DNA from: an uncultured Oscillibacter sp.
GTDB lineage: Bacteria > Bacillota > Clostridia > Oscillospirales > Oscillospiraceae
Direction of reading: 5' to 3'
Assembly (NCBI GenBank): GCA_934574045.1
Contig: CAKTMK010000020.1
Location: forward strand, 1-40,043
Length of the DNA stretch: 40,043 nt
Notes under the pieces: model-generated
What the model was told of the DNA's origin: nothing
The model's database searches: none
What the model saw: only the letters and a program-made list of their open reading frames with translations
Shown: positions 1-12,000 of the stretch, one piece after another
How the letters are laid out: each line of letters starts with the position of its first letter
How positions within the stretch are numbered: position 1 is the stretch's first letter
Translations under genes and position numbers: made by a program

Positions 1-1140
<1,140 letters not shown>

Positions 1141-1200
1141 TGTGGTTTTCCTCCTATCATGATTCAGAATGTTGAGTGTTTTGCGGCTCTCGATCCCGAA

Positions 1201-4920
<3,720 letters not shown>

Positions 4921-5129
4921 CTCTGATTCACGCAACCTTTCTGTCCGCCGCCGCGGCCCTGTCCGGCCGGAGCGATGGATTGAACTGCGAGCGGGCGGCG
5001 AAATTTTGACACGCACGGATGAGTTGTTAAAATCTTGCCGTTTCGCTCTTGCTTTTTGATGGGGACTATGCTATCTTAGTCACAGGAAATAAGAATGGCG
5101 GAATATCCGCCGCTCATTATAAGCGCCTT

Positions 5130-5158
5130 ATTATACCATTGTTTTTCCCGCCTGTCAA
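5130..5158 (-). promoter_or_regulatory. sigma-A promoter of rpoB-rpoC
   Basis: On the minus strand a perfect TTGACA (5153-5158) and a perfect TATAAT (5130-5135) are separated by exactly 17 bases, giving a start near 5123 and a leader of about 200 bases before rpoB. The -35 hexamer sits in the loop of a perfect inverted repeat (CCCGCC ... GGCGGG). The leader can form a small hairpin GGCGGA-ATA-TCCGCC at 5097-5111. Confidence 0.85.
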
Positions 5159-5171
5159 GGCGGGCGTTTTT
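5147..5171 (+). terminator. hairpin plus T-run, plus-strand direction
   Basis: CCCGCC-TGTCAA-GGCGGG is followed by CGTTTTTATTTTT. It has the form of an intrinsic terminator for plus-strand transcription, although no plus-strand protein gene lies upstream. The same repeat surrounds the -35 box of the rpoB promoter. A second, weaker AGCC...GGCT hairpin with seven Ts follows at about 5179-5201. Confidence 0.5.
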
Positions 5172-5282
5172 ATTTTTCAGCCTGTTCGGCGGCTTTTTTT
5201 CGGTCAAAGCGCCCAAAACGCCCCGCCGGGCTGCGCTCTGCCGCTTCCGGACCGGCACCGGCGGGGGGGAAGGGCTTCCCTG

Positions 5283-5298
5283 TGCAGGATATCCTGCA
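5283..5298. repeat. 16-base perfect palindrome
   Basis: TGCAGGATATCCTGCA reads the same on both strands without a loop. It lies in the non-coding stretch between the rpoB promoter and the yerC terminator; nothing else is recognisable in that stretch (5172-5347). It could be a protein-binding site or chance. Confidence 0.5.
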
Positions 5299-5347
5299 TC
5301 CGCGCCGCCGGAGAAAAATTTTACATGAGGATCGGAACGGAACGACG

Positions 5348-5396
5348 AAAAAGGCCGCCCCCGCTCCCCCGCGCGGGGGAACGGAGACGGCCTTTT
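5348..5396 (-). terminator. terminator of yerC
   Basis: Read on the minus strand, AAAAGGCCG pairs with CGGCCTTTT around a GC-rich inner stem (CCCCC-GCGC-GGGGG) and is followed by a T-run at 5348-5352. It lies 26 bases after the yerC stop codon and separates yerC from rpoB transcription. Confidence 0.85.
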
Positions 5397-5421
5397 CACT
5401 ATTTTTGGGGCGGGGGAGGGG

Positions 5422-5742
5422 TCATTTCCTTTCTTCCTGCTCCTGCCGGGAGACCCGGTCGATCATGCGGGCGTATCCGTCCGCGCCGTACACAAGGCAC
5501 TTGCGCACGCGGGTGATCGTGGCGGAGGAGACGCCGGTCTGCTCGTTGATGGCGTTGAACGTCTCGCCCTCCTGAAGCATCCGGGCCACCATCCACCGCT
5601 GGGCCATGACCTGAATCTCGCCCACGGTGCACAGGTCGTCAAAAAACCGATAGCAGTCCTCCGGGGTCTCCAGCGCGAGGATCGCCCGGTACAGATGGTC
5701 CACCATCTCGGATTTTACTTTGCTCTCATACGTTTCTGCCAT
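5422..5742 (-). CDS. yerC: TrpR-like regulator, YerC/YecD family
   Basis: This is a 106-residue protein of the YerC/YecD family, which shares the helix-turn-helix fold of the tryptophan repressor. The pattern is clear: an N-terminal helical part (FFDDLCTVGEIQVMAQRW) followed by the DNA-binding helices with TFNAINEQTGVSSATITRV, then a short C-terminal tail. It probably works as a DNA-binding dimer in the cytoplasm; the ligand and targets of this family are not well known. It is a single-gene unit with its own promoter (5833-5861) and terminator (5348-5396). TAGC-type repeats between the promoter and the gene could be an autoregulatory operator. Confidence 0.9.
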   Translation of the reverse strand: MAETYESKVKSEMVDHLYRAILALETPEDCYRFFDDLCTVGEIQVMAQRWMVARMLQEGETFNAINEQTGVSSATITRVRKCLVYGADGYARMIDRVSRQEQEERK

Positions 5743-5797
5743 TTCTGCGGCCCCACTTTCCAGTCCGGCTGCGTCCGGCCCGGTGCGGGGAGGACGC

Positions 5798-5861
5798 TTT
5801 AGCGAGTTAGCAAGCTATCTTGTGATACAGAGAGCATAGCAGACTTTGCGCCGCCTGTCAA
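5798..5861 (-). promoter_or_regulatory. yerC promoter with TAGC-type repeats
   Basis: On the minus strand TTGACA (5856-5861) and TATGCT (5833-5838) are separated by 17 bases. Just downstream of the expected start, 5798-5817 contains TTAGC twice and the inverted repeat TAGC-AA-GCTA (5808-5817). The trp-operator-like CTAG/TTAGC character suggests a binding site for the TrpR-like product itself; the operator role is inference. Confidence 0.7.
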
Positions 5862-5888
5862 TCGCTTTGCGCAAAAACGGCGGCGGGT

Positions 5889-6218
5889 TTATTCCGGCTC
5901 GGCCAGCATGGTGCGCCAGCGCTTGAGCGCGTCCCGGTACGAGGCCAGCACCGCCTTGCGGGAGGAGCCGCCGTAATACTTCCGCAGCGCCGGCTCCAGC
6001 CACTGGTCGATCTCCGGAAAGCGCCGCCCCACGAACAGGCGGCGCAGGAACTGCTCCGTCAGGTCCAGCGTGTGGGTGCAGTTGAAGGCCAGCACCGTCT
6101 CCGTCTCGGCGTCCACTTCAAAGGCCAGATAGAACGACCCGTAGATCCGGGTGATGGAGTTGTCGGAATTGGTGCGGGATTCTCCTATTACAAAATATGA
6201 GCGCTTCTGCGCGTCCAT
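5889..6218 (-). CDS. DUF3870 domain protein
   Basis: This is a 109-residue protein that matches the DUF3870 pattern: an N-terminal strand region (SYFVIGESRTN), the LAFEVDAETETVLAFNCTH block and a C-terminal helix ending in YYGGSSRKAVLASYRDALKRW. The function is unknown in the family. The ATG at 6218 is chosen because AGGAGG lies 8 bases upstream; a GTG at 6227 in the same frame overlaps that ribosome site and is unlikely. It has its own candidate promoter at 6274-6303. There is no signal peptide or membrane segment, so it is probably cytoplasmic. Confidence 0.85.
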   Translation of the reverse strand: MDAQKRSYFVIGESRTNSDNSITRIYGSFYLAFEVDAETETVLAFNCTHTLDLTEQFLRRLFVGRRFPEIDQWLEPALRKYYGGSSRKAVLASYRDALKRWRTMLAEPE

Positions 6219-6270
6219 GCGGAGCACCTCCTCACGGCTCCGCAGTTTGCGGGCCGGGATCTGTTATCCC

Positions 6271-6303
6271 ATTATACTACGGGCGGAGCGCACAAAATGT
6301 CAA
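6271..6303 (-). promoter_or_regulatory. candidate promoter of the DUF3870 gene
   Basis: On the minus strand TTGACA (6298-6303) is followed after 18 bases by TAGTAT (6274-6279), which overlaps a perfect TATAAT (6271-6276, 21-base spacing). One of these is probably the -10 box. The start would be about 45-55 bases before the ATG. Confidence 0.6.
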
Positions 6304-6406
6304 GATTTTCTTTTTACACTTTTGACGAAGAATTGGATAATATAGTCAAAGATGCATAAGAAAATTCATGAAAAATAGAGTTTCTTATAAAGTTTGACGA
6401 AAGCTC

Positions 6407-6598
6407 TTGACGGAAAAGCCGGTTTCGCATATCCTGAGAACAAAAGCCGGACGGCGGGTTTCTGAACGGGATCTGAACGGCCGGCGGAAAAAAGAATACG
6501 AGCTGCTTCGTTCAGCGTGGCGCACCACCCTGCGCCAGGAAGCGAATGAAACCCAGCGGAGAGACGCGAGCGATCGCGTGTTCTCTGCTGGGCTTTTT
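6407..6598 (+). ncRNA. candidate structured RNA or attenuated leader upstream of the dipeptidase
   Basis: A promoter TTGACG (6407-6412), 17 bases, TATCCT (6430-6435) would start an RNA near 6442 that ends at a strong terminator (6552-6598). Inside are long-range pairings: GGGTTTC (6456-6462) with GAAACCC (6548-6554), CTGAACG (6473-6479) with CGTTCAG (6509-6515), and a perfect hairpin GGCGCA-CCACCC-TGCGCC (6519-6536). The outer GAAACCC arm shares its CCC with the terminator stem, so the two structures exclude each other, as in an attenuator. There is no ORF with a ribosome site. I do not recognise a known riboswitch, T-box or 6S family. It may be a free small RNA or a regulator of the gene at 6670. 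Confidence 0.4.
6552..6598 (+). terminator. strong intrinsic terminator with no protein gene upstream
   Basis: CCCAGC-GGAGAG-ACGCGA pairs with TCGCGT-TTCTC-GCTGGG (minor mismatches) and is followed by CTTTTTGT. It lies 70 bases before the dipeptidase start, so transcription arriving from upstream would stop here unless the stem is disrupted. Confidence 0.8.
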
Positions 6599-6669
6599 GT
6601 ATCCTTTTTTGCATCTTTTTGTAAATTTTCGGATCGGCGGCGATCTAAAAGAAAGCAGGTGGAATGGAT

Positions 6670-8040
6670 ATGACATTGCAGGAAGCGGTCTCCGCCCGGC
6701 AGGAGGAGCTGCTGCGCACGCTGCAGGAGAGCATCCGCATCCGCAGCGTGCAGGCTCCGGCGGAGGAGGGCTGCCCATATGGCCCCGGCGTGCGGCGCTG
6801 TCTGGACCACGCGCTGGAGACGGCGCGCGGCCTCGGTCTCAAGGCGGTGGACATGGACCATCAGGCCGGGTGGTGCGAGTACGGCGAGGGCGAGGAGATG
6901 GTGGCCGTGCTGGGGCATCTGGACGTGGTGCCGGAGGGGGACGGCTGGAGCTTCGATCCCTTCGGCGGCGAGATCCGGGACGGAAAGGTATTCGGCCGCG
7001 GCTCCATGGACGACAAAGGCCCCACCGTGGCCGCGCTGTACGCGCTGGCGGCCATCCGGGACGCGGGACTGCCGCTGCGGCGGCGCATCCGCCTGCTGCT
7101 GGGCACCAATGAGGAGACCGGCAGTCAGGACATGAAGTACTACCGCGCCCACGGCGGCGAGCTGCCGGTGATGGGCTTCACGCCGGACGGCGAGTACCCG
7201 GTCATCAACGGCGAAAAGGGCATCGTCAACATGACGTTCCGCCGGACTTACGCCCAGAGCGGCGCGGTGCGCATCAAGCGCATCGGCGGCGGCTCCGCGC
7301 CCAATGTGGTCCCGGCTCACGCCCGGGCGGAGATCGTCTGCCCGCCGGAGCTGGCGGAGCAGTGGATGGCCGCCCCGGCGGAAAAGCTCCGCGTCAGCGA
7401 GACGGCGGACGGGATGCTGGTGGAGGCCGAGGGCGTCAGCGCCCACGGCGCGTCGCCCCAGGAGGGAGAAAACGCGCTGGGCCGTCTGGTGCGGGCGCTG
7501 ACGGCGCTGCCGCTGGCGGAGGACGCGGGCGCGGCCGTCTGCTTTCTGGCGGAAAAGCTGGGCATGGAGACGGACGGCGCGGCGCTGGGCGCGGCGCTGC
7601 GGGACGAGGTGTCCGGCCCGCTGACGCTCAACTGGGGCACGCTGGAGGGCGACGATACGTCCCTGAGCCTGACCGTCAATTTCCGCTATCCCGTGACGAA
7701 AACGTATGAGGACTGCGGCCCCGCCGTGCGCGCCGCGTTCGAGGGCGCGGGCTTCACGCTGGAGCGGGAGGTCCACAAGCCCTGTCTGTACATTCCGCAG
7801 AGCAGTGAGCTGGTGCAGACGCTGCTGCGGGTCTACGCCGAAAAGACCGGCCTGCCCGCCGCGCCCAAGAGCATCGGCGGCGGGACCTATGCCAAGGCCA
7901 TTCCCAACGTGGTGGCTTTCGGTCCCATTTTCCCGGGCGACGAGGTGCGCGAGCACAAGCCCGACGAGTTTATTGAAGTCGACAAGCTGATGAAAAACGC
8001 CCAGATCATCGCGGAGGCCATGTATCAGCTGGCAAAATGA
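6670..8040 (+). CDS. pepV: M20 family dipeptidase (PepV/Sapep type)
   Basis: This is a 456-residue cytoplasmic metallopeptidase that cleaves dipeptides, of the M20A PepV/Sapep type. Metal ligands and catalytic residues are visible: LGHLDVVP (His83, Asp85), SMDDKGP (Asp115), NEETGSQD (general base Glu148, ligand Glu149), and the C-terminal IGGGTYAKAIPNVVAFGP block. The lid domain lies between about residues 180 and 400. The ATG at 6670 is chosen because AGGTGG lies 7 bases before it; the ATG at 6664 would leave only one base. It is followed after 16 bases by the dipeptide epimerase, so both probably act on the same peptide pool. The promoter may be internal to 6407-6660 or reached by readthrough. 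Confidence 0.93.
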   Translation: MTLQEAVSARQEELLRTLQESIRIRSVQAPAEEGCPYGPGVRRCLDHALETARGLGLKAVDMDHQAGWCEYGEGEEMVAVLGHLDVVPEGDGWSFDPFGGEIRDGKVFGRGSMDDKGPTVAALYALAAIRDAGLPLRRRIRLLLGTNEETGSQDMKYYRAHGGELPVMGFTPDGEYPVINGEKGIVNMTFRRTYAQSGAVRIKRIGGGSAPNVVPAHARAEIVCPPELAEQWMAAPAEKLRVSETADGMLVEAEGVSAHGASPQEGENALGRLVRALTALPLAEDAGAAVCFLAEKLGMETDGAALGAALRDEVSGPLTLNWGTLEGDDTSLSLTVNFRYPVTKTYEDCGPAVRAAFEGAGFTLEREVHKPCLYIPQSSELVQTLLRVYAEKTGLPAAPKSIGGGTYAKAIPNVVAFGPIFPGDEVREHKPDEFIEVDKLMKNAQIIAEAMYQLAK

Positions 8041-8056
8041 AAGGGAGGAATGCAGC

Positions 8057-9151
8057 ATGAAGATCACGGAAGTCCGGCTGGGGACCATCTCCGTCCCCCT
8101 GCGGGTGCCGTTCAAAACGGCGCTGCGCTCGGTGAACAGCGTGGAGGACGTCATCGTGGAGATCCACACGGACACCGGCGCGGTGGGCTACGGCGAGGCG
8201 CCCCCCACGGGCGCCATCACCGGCGACACCACAGGCGCCATCGTGGGCGCCGTCCGGGACCACATCGCCAAGAGCATCGTGGGCCGGGACGTGGACGATT
8301 TTGAGGATGTTCTTCAGATCGTTCAGAAGTGCGTGGTGAAGAACACCAGCGCCAAGGCGGCGGTGGACATGGCCCTCTGGGACCTGTACGGCCAGCTCTA
8401 CAAGATCCCCGTCTACAAGCTGATGGGCGGAGCGCGCAAGTCCATCGTCACCGACATCACCATCAGCGTCAACCCGCCGGAGGAGATGGCCCGGGACGCG
8501 GTGAACGCCATCAAGCGCGGATACGACTGCCTGAAGGTCAAGGTGGGCGCGGACCCGTCGCTGGACGTGGCGCGGCTGGCCGCCGTGCGGGAGGCCGTGG
8601 GCAGCGGTGTCTGCATCCGCATCGACGCCAATCAGGCGTGGCAGCCCAAGGAGGCCGTCCGCATCCTCAACCAGATGCAGGACCGGGGACTGGACATCGA
8701 GTTCGTGGAGCAGCCCGTTAAGGCCCACGACTTTGACGGCCTGAAATACGTCACCGAGCGCAGCTATGTGCCGGTTTTGGCGGACGAGAGCGTGTTCTCG
8801 CCGGAGGATGCCCTGAAGATCATGCAGATGGGGGCGGCGGACCTTGTGAACATCAAGCTGATGAAGTGCGGCGGCCTGTACAACGCGCTGAAGATCGCCT
8901 CCGCGGCGGAGGTGTACGGCGTGGAGTGCATGATCGGCTGCATGCTGGAGGCCAAGATCTCCGTCAACGCGGCGGTGGAGCTGGCCTGCGCCAAGAAGAT
9001 CATCACCAAGATCGATCTGGACGGCCCCGTGCTGTGCAGCGAGGACCCCATCCTCGGCGGCGCGGTGTTCAACGAGAAGGAGATCACCGTCTCCGACGAG
9101 CCGGGCCTCGGCATCCGGGGCATTGAGCCGGGCCGGCTGACATATCTCTGA
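8057..9151 (+). CDS. dipeptide epimerase (L-Ala-D/L-Glu epimerase-like, enolase superfamily)
   Basis: This is a 364-residue member of the muconate-lactonising branch of the enolase superfamily. It inverts the alpha-carbon of the second residue of a dipeptide, with L-Ala-D/L-Glu from murein as the classical substrate. Visible catalytic features are the KxK motif (Lys160, Lys162), metal ligands in RIDANQAW (Asp190), EFVEQP (Glu218) and ADES (Asp243), the second-face lysine in NIKLMK (Lys267), and the family-typical IDLDGP (Asp320, Asp322) that grips the dipeptide amino group. It has a GGAGG ribosome site 8 bases before ATG. Exact dipeptide specificity cannot be read from the sequence. Confidence 0.92.
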   Translation: MKITEVRLGTISVPLRVPFKTALRSVNSVEDVIVEIHTDTGAVGYGEAPPTGAITGDTTGAIVGAVRDHIAKSIVGRDVDDFEDVLQIVQKCVVKNTSAKAAVDMALWDLYGQLYKIPVYKLMGGARKSIVTDITISVNPPEEMARDAVNAIKRGYDCLKVKVGADPSLDVARLAAVREAVGSGVCIRIDANQAWQPKEAVRILNQMQDRGLDIEFVEQPVKAHDFDGLKYVTERSYVPVLADESVFSPEDALKIMQMGAADLVNIKLMKCGGLYNALKIASAAEVYGVECMIGCMLEAKISVNAAVELACAKKIITKIDLDGPVLCSEDPILGGAVFNEKEITVSDEPGLGIRGIEPGRLTYL

Positions 9152-9247
9152 ACTGTGCATCCGGGCGCGGCCCGCGGATAAGACCCGGCTGGGAGACCGG
9201 CGGCGGGGCGGCGTCCTGCAGATCATAAAAGAAAAGGGGAGAAAAAC

Positions 9248-10432
9248 ATGTTTACCATCACAAACGGCTTTACTTACATCGCGTTCCTCATGTTCCTGGC
9301 CGGCGGTCTGCTGGCGCTGGAGAAGTACGCAAAGTGGAAGATCTTCAACTATATTCCCCCACTGGTCTGGATCTACGTTCTGAACATGGTGTTCTGCACC
9401 ATGGGCCTGTACGCCTCGGACGAGTGCTCCGCCGCGTACAGCGGGCTGAAAAACAACCTGCTTTACGCCATGATCTTCGTCATGCTGCTGCGCTGCGACT
9501 TCCGCAAGCTGGCCAAGCTGGGCGGACGGATGGTGGCCATCTTCCTTGGCTGCTCCGTGACGCTGGCGGTGGGCTTCGTCATCGGCTATCCAATCTTCAA
9601 GGGTACGCTGGGCGCGGATACCTGGGCCGCCGTGGCCGCGCTGTACGCCTCCTGGGTGGGCGGCTCCGCCAACATGGCCGCCATGCAGGACGCGCTGCCT
9701 GTGGACCCGGGTGCGTACAGCTGCGCGCTGGCGCTGGATACCGTGTGCTACTCCGTGTGGATCGCGCTGCTGCTGTTCGTGGTCAAGTATTCCAAGAAGT
9801 GGGACAATGCCGTGAAGGCGGACACCTCCAAGCTGGCCGCGGTGGCTGAGGCCGCCAACGCCGAGGTCGCCAAGGAGAAGCAGCAGGCCAAGGCCGCCGA
9901 CTGGATCTGGCTGATCGGCCTTTCCCTGATCGTCTCCGCCGCGTCCCAGAAGATCGGCCTGCTGATGAACACCGGCCTGAAGAGCGTGGGCCTGAGCATG
10001 TTCGACAAGGGCACCTGCACCACCGTGTTCGTCACCGTGCTGGGCCTGATCTGCGCTATGACCCCCATCGGCAAGCTGCCCGCCGTGGAGGAGCTTTCCA
10101 ACATCCTGCTCTACGCCGTGGTTTCCCTGCTGGCCACGCAGGCGCCGCTGAACGACCTGCTCTCCGCGCCCATGTGGGTGGTGTACGGCCTGTTCATCCT
10201 TGCGATCCACGTGGTGCTGATGTTCCTGCTGTCCAAGGTGTTCCGCTGGGATCTGTGCATGGTGTCCACCGCCTCGGTGGCAAATATCGGCGGCAGCGCC
10301 TCCGCGCCCATTATCGCGGTGGCCTATCACGAGTCCTATGCCGGCATCGGCGTTCTGATGGGCGTTCTGGGCGCCGCCATCGGAAACTTCTTAGGACTGG
10401 GCATGGGCGCTATCCTGCATATGATGGCCTGA
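9248..10432 (+). CDS. DUF819 family membrane protein, possible transporter
   Basis: This is a 394-residue integral membrane protein with about ten hydrophobic segments, matching the DUF819 (YjcL-like) family. Typical blocks are ASWVGGSANMAAMQ in the first half and ASVANIGGSASAPIIAVAYH in the second, suggesting two related halves. A charged Ala/Lys/Glu-rich loop (about residues 185-215) separates them. The substrate is unknown in the family; its position after a dipeptidase and a dipeptide epimerase suggests uptake or export of a dipeptide or related amino acid derivative (inference). It ends in a strong terminator. Confidence 0.88.
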   Translation: MFTITNGFTYIAFLMFLAGGLLALEKYAKWKIFNYIPPLVWIYVLNMVFCTMGLYASDECSAAYSGLKNNLLYAMIFVMLLRCDFRKLAKLGGRMVAIFLGCSVTLAVGFVIGYPIFKGTLGADTWAAVAALYASWVGGSANMAAMQDALPVDPGAYSCALALDTVCYSVWIALLLFVVKYSKKWDNAVKADTSKLAAVAEAANAEVAKEKQQAKAADWIWLIGLSLIVSAASQKIGLLMNTGLKSVGLSMFDKGTCTTVFVTVLGLICAMTPIGKLPAVEELSNILLYAVVSLLATQAPLNDLLSAPMWVVYGLFILAIHVVLMFLLSKVFRWDLCMVSTASVANIGGSASAPIIAVAYHESYAGIGVLMGVLGAAIGNFLGLGMGAILHMMA

Positions 10433-10462
10433 GCGCCGCGTGTGTTTACAAACCGCATGAAC

Positions 10463-10504
10463 CGCCGCTCCTCCGCCCGCCTTCGGGCGGGGGAGCGGCT
10501 TTTG
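10463..10504 (+). terminator. terminator after the DUF819 gene
   Basis: GCCGCTCCTCCGCCCGC pairs with GGGCGGGGGAGCGGC around CTTC and is followed by TTTT. It would end the pepV-epimerase-DUF819 transcript; some readthrough into the next gene 30 bases later is possible. Confidence 0.85.
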
Positions 10505-10533
10505 CAGACAAAACAGGAAAGGAAGCGTGCAGC

Positions 10534-11913
10534 ATGGGACGCAGCGATGATTTTCACTTTTTGCACATGGGCCTGCCGGAGGACGTTCTGCGCCGGAAAT
10601 ACCACGGCGACTTTGCCGGCGCGGCCGCGGCCATCGACCGGCACCTGAGCCGCCCGGACACGCCGGAGGCCATGCGGCGGAGCCTGACCGTCCAGCGGGA
10701 GATCCTTCAGCGCCTGCCGCTGGACTATCCCCTGACCCGGGCGGCGGCGCTGGCTCTGGCGCGGGAGCGCATCCCGGACTTTTCCGAGGAGGAGTTCGAC
10801 GCGCTGGAGAACGACTGCCGCATCGACTGGATCTATGTGAACGGCGAAAAGCGGTATTTCGACCGCTTTTTCGACAGCCTGTGCAAGACCGACACGGCCA
10901 TTGCCGCCCGGGCGGGCGTCCGCCCCGCGGGGGCCGACGGCCACGATGAGAGCGGGCTGCTGGAGCGGACGCTCCAGCAGATGCGGCGGCAGGGGAGCGT
11001 ATCGGCCCGCCTGTGCTGCCGCGCGTCCGTGCGGCTCCGGCCGGAGACGTTCCGGAAGGGCGCGCGGGTCCGGGCGTATCTCCCGCTGCCCTGTGCCTGC
11101 GACGCCCAGAGCCAGATCTGCATTGAGTCCGTCTCGCCCGCGCCCACCCATATCTCTCCGGAGAACGCGCCCCAGCGCGTGGTGTTCTGGGAGGAGGTCA
11201 TGGAGGAGGATCACCCCTTCACGGTGGAGTTCTCCTATGTCCGCACGGCGGCCTATACCGACCTGTCCGGTCCCCGCCCGGCCCCGCCGGACGCGCCGCC
11301 GGACTTTGACCTGAACGAGCAGCCGCCCCACATCCTGTTCACCCCCTACCTCCGGGAGCTGGCCCGGACGCTGACGGCGGACGCGGACAGTCCGCTGGAA
11401 AAGGCGCGGCGGATCTACGACTTCATCACCCTGCACGTGCGCTACTCCTATGTTCGGGCCTATTTCGGGCTGGAGGCCATCCCGGACGCCTGCGCCCGGA
11501 ATCTGACGGGGGACTGCGGCATGATGGCGCTGCTGTTCATCACGCTGTGCCGCTGCGCGGGCGTTCCCGCCCGGTGGCAGAGCGGCTGGAAGGCGGAGCC
11601 GGATTTCTGCGGTGCGCACGACTGGACGCAGTTCTACGCCGCGCCCTACGGCTGGCTGTATGCCGACCCGTCCTACGGCTGCGGCGCGGCCCGGGAGGGG
11701 AACGAGACCCGGCGGCGGCACTACTTCGGGAATCTGGACCCGCTGCGCATGGCGGCCAACACGGCCTTCGGCGCGGACTTCGATGTGCCCATGGACGGCT
11801 GGCGGGCCGACCCCTATGACAATCAGGTGGGGGAGATGGAGCTGGACGGCCGGGGATTGCGGTATGAGGAGTTCCTGCGGAGCAAGGAGGTCCTCTCCTG
11901 CACGCTGCTGTGA
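10534..11913 (+). CDS. transglutaminase-like domain protein
   Basis: This is a 459-residue protein with a transglutaminase/cysteine-protease fold in its C-terminal part. The catalytic triad is visible: Cys328 in TGDCGMMALLF, His362 in GAHDWTQF and Asp378 in WLYADPSYG. The first 240 residues are an unrecognised region, partly helical, then a beta-rich part as in other bacterial members. There is no signal peptide, so it is probably cytoplasmic; possible activities are amide cleavage or peptide modification. The start at ATG 10534 follows an AAGGAAG ribosome site. It lies right after the peptide locus, separated by a terminator and closed by its own terminator at 11941-11978. Confidence 0.88.
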   Translation: MGRSDDFHFLHMGLPEDVLRRKYHGDFAGAAAAIDRHLSRPDTPEAMRRSLTVQREILQRLPLDYPLTRAAALALARERIPDFSEEEFDALENDCRIDWIYVNGEKRYFDRFFDSLCKTDTAIAARAGVRPAGADGHDESGLLERTLQQMRRQGSVSARLCCRASVRLRPETFRKGARVRAYLPLPCACDAQSQICIESVSPAPTHISPENAPQRVVFWEEVMEEDHPFTVEFSYVRTAAYTDLSGPRPAPPDAPPDFDLNEQPPHILFTPYLRELARTLTADADSPLEKARRIYDFITLHVRYSYVRAYFGLEAIPDACARNLTGDCGMMALLFITLCRCAGVPARWQSGWKAEPDFCGAHDWTQFYAAPYGWLYADPSYGCGAAREGNETRRRHYFGNLDPLRMAANTAFGADFDVPMDGWRADPYDNQVGEMELDGRGLRYEEFLRSKEVLSCTLL

Positions 11914-11940
11914 CTTGAGAGAGAAAAGAGAGAAAGAGAG

Positions 11941-11978
11941 CGGACGGAGCGGGCGATCTGCCCGCTCCGTCCGTTTTT
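11941..11978 (+). terminator. terminator of the transglutaminase-like gene
   Basis: A perfect 14-base stem (CGGACGGAGCGGGC and its complement) with a 5-base loop is followed by TTTTTGTTT on the plus strand. The opposite direction lacks a T-run, so it serves the plus-strand gene only. Confidence 0.9.
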
Positions 11979-12000
11979 GTTTCGGAAAGCCGCGCTTCGA

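Larger units (their letters stand above)
5049..5171 (+). ncRNA. possible small RNA antisense to the rpoB leader
   Basis: On the plus strand there is a candidate extended -10 promoter, TTGCTT (5049-5054), 17 bases, then TGC-TATCTT (-10 at 5072-5077), giving a start near 5084. The next 85 bases contain the hairpin GGCGGA-ATA-TCCGCC and end in a hairpin plus T-run at 5147-5171. No ORF with a ribosome site fits. The RNA would be fully complementary to the 5' part of the rpoB leader. The promoter has a weak -35 and there is no comparative support, so this is a hypothesis. The alternative is chance A/T-rich sequence around the rpoB promoter. Confidence 0.25.

Noticed and set aside
6219..6227. GTG at 6227 as start of the DUF3870 gene
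   Set aside because: It overlaps the AGGAGG ribosome site that serves the ATG at 6218.
6442..6598. T-box or SRP RNA identity for the RNA candidate
   Set aside because: The T-box sequence AGGGTGGNACCGCG and the SRP GGAA tetraloop context are both absent.
8006..10330. Minus-strand open frame of 774 codons opposite the epimerase and DUF819 genes
   Set aside because: It has a His/Gly/Arg/Val-rich composition typical of antisense frames and covers two clear genes.
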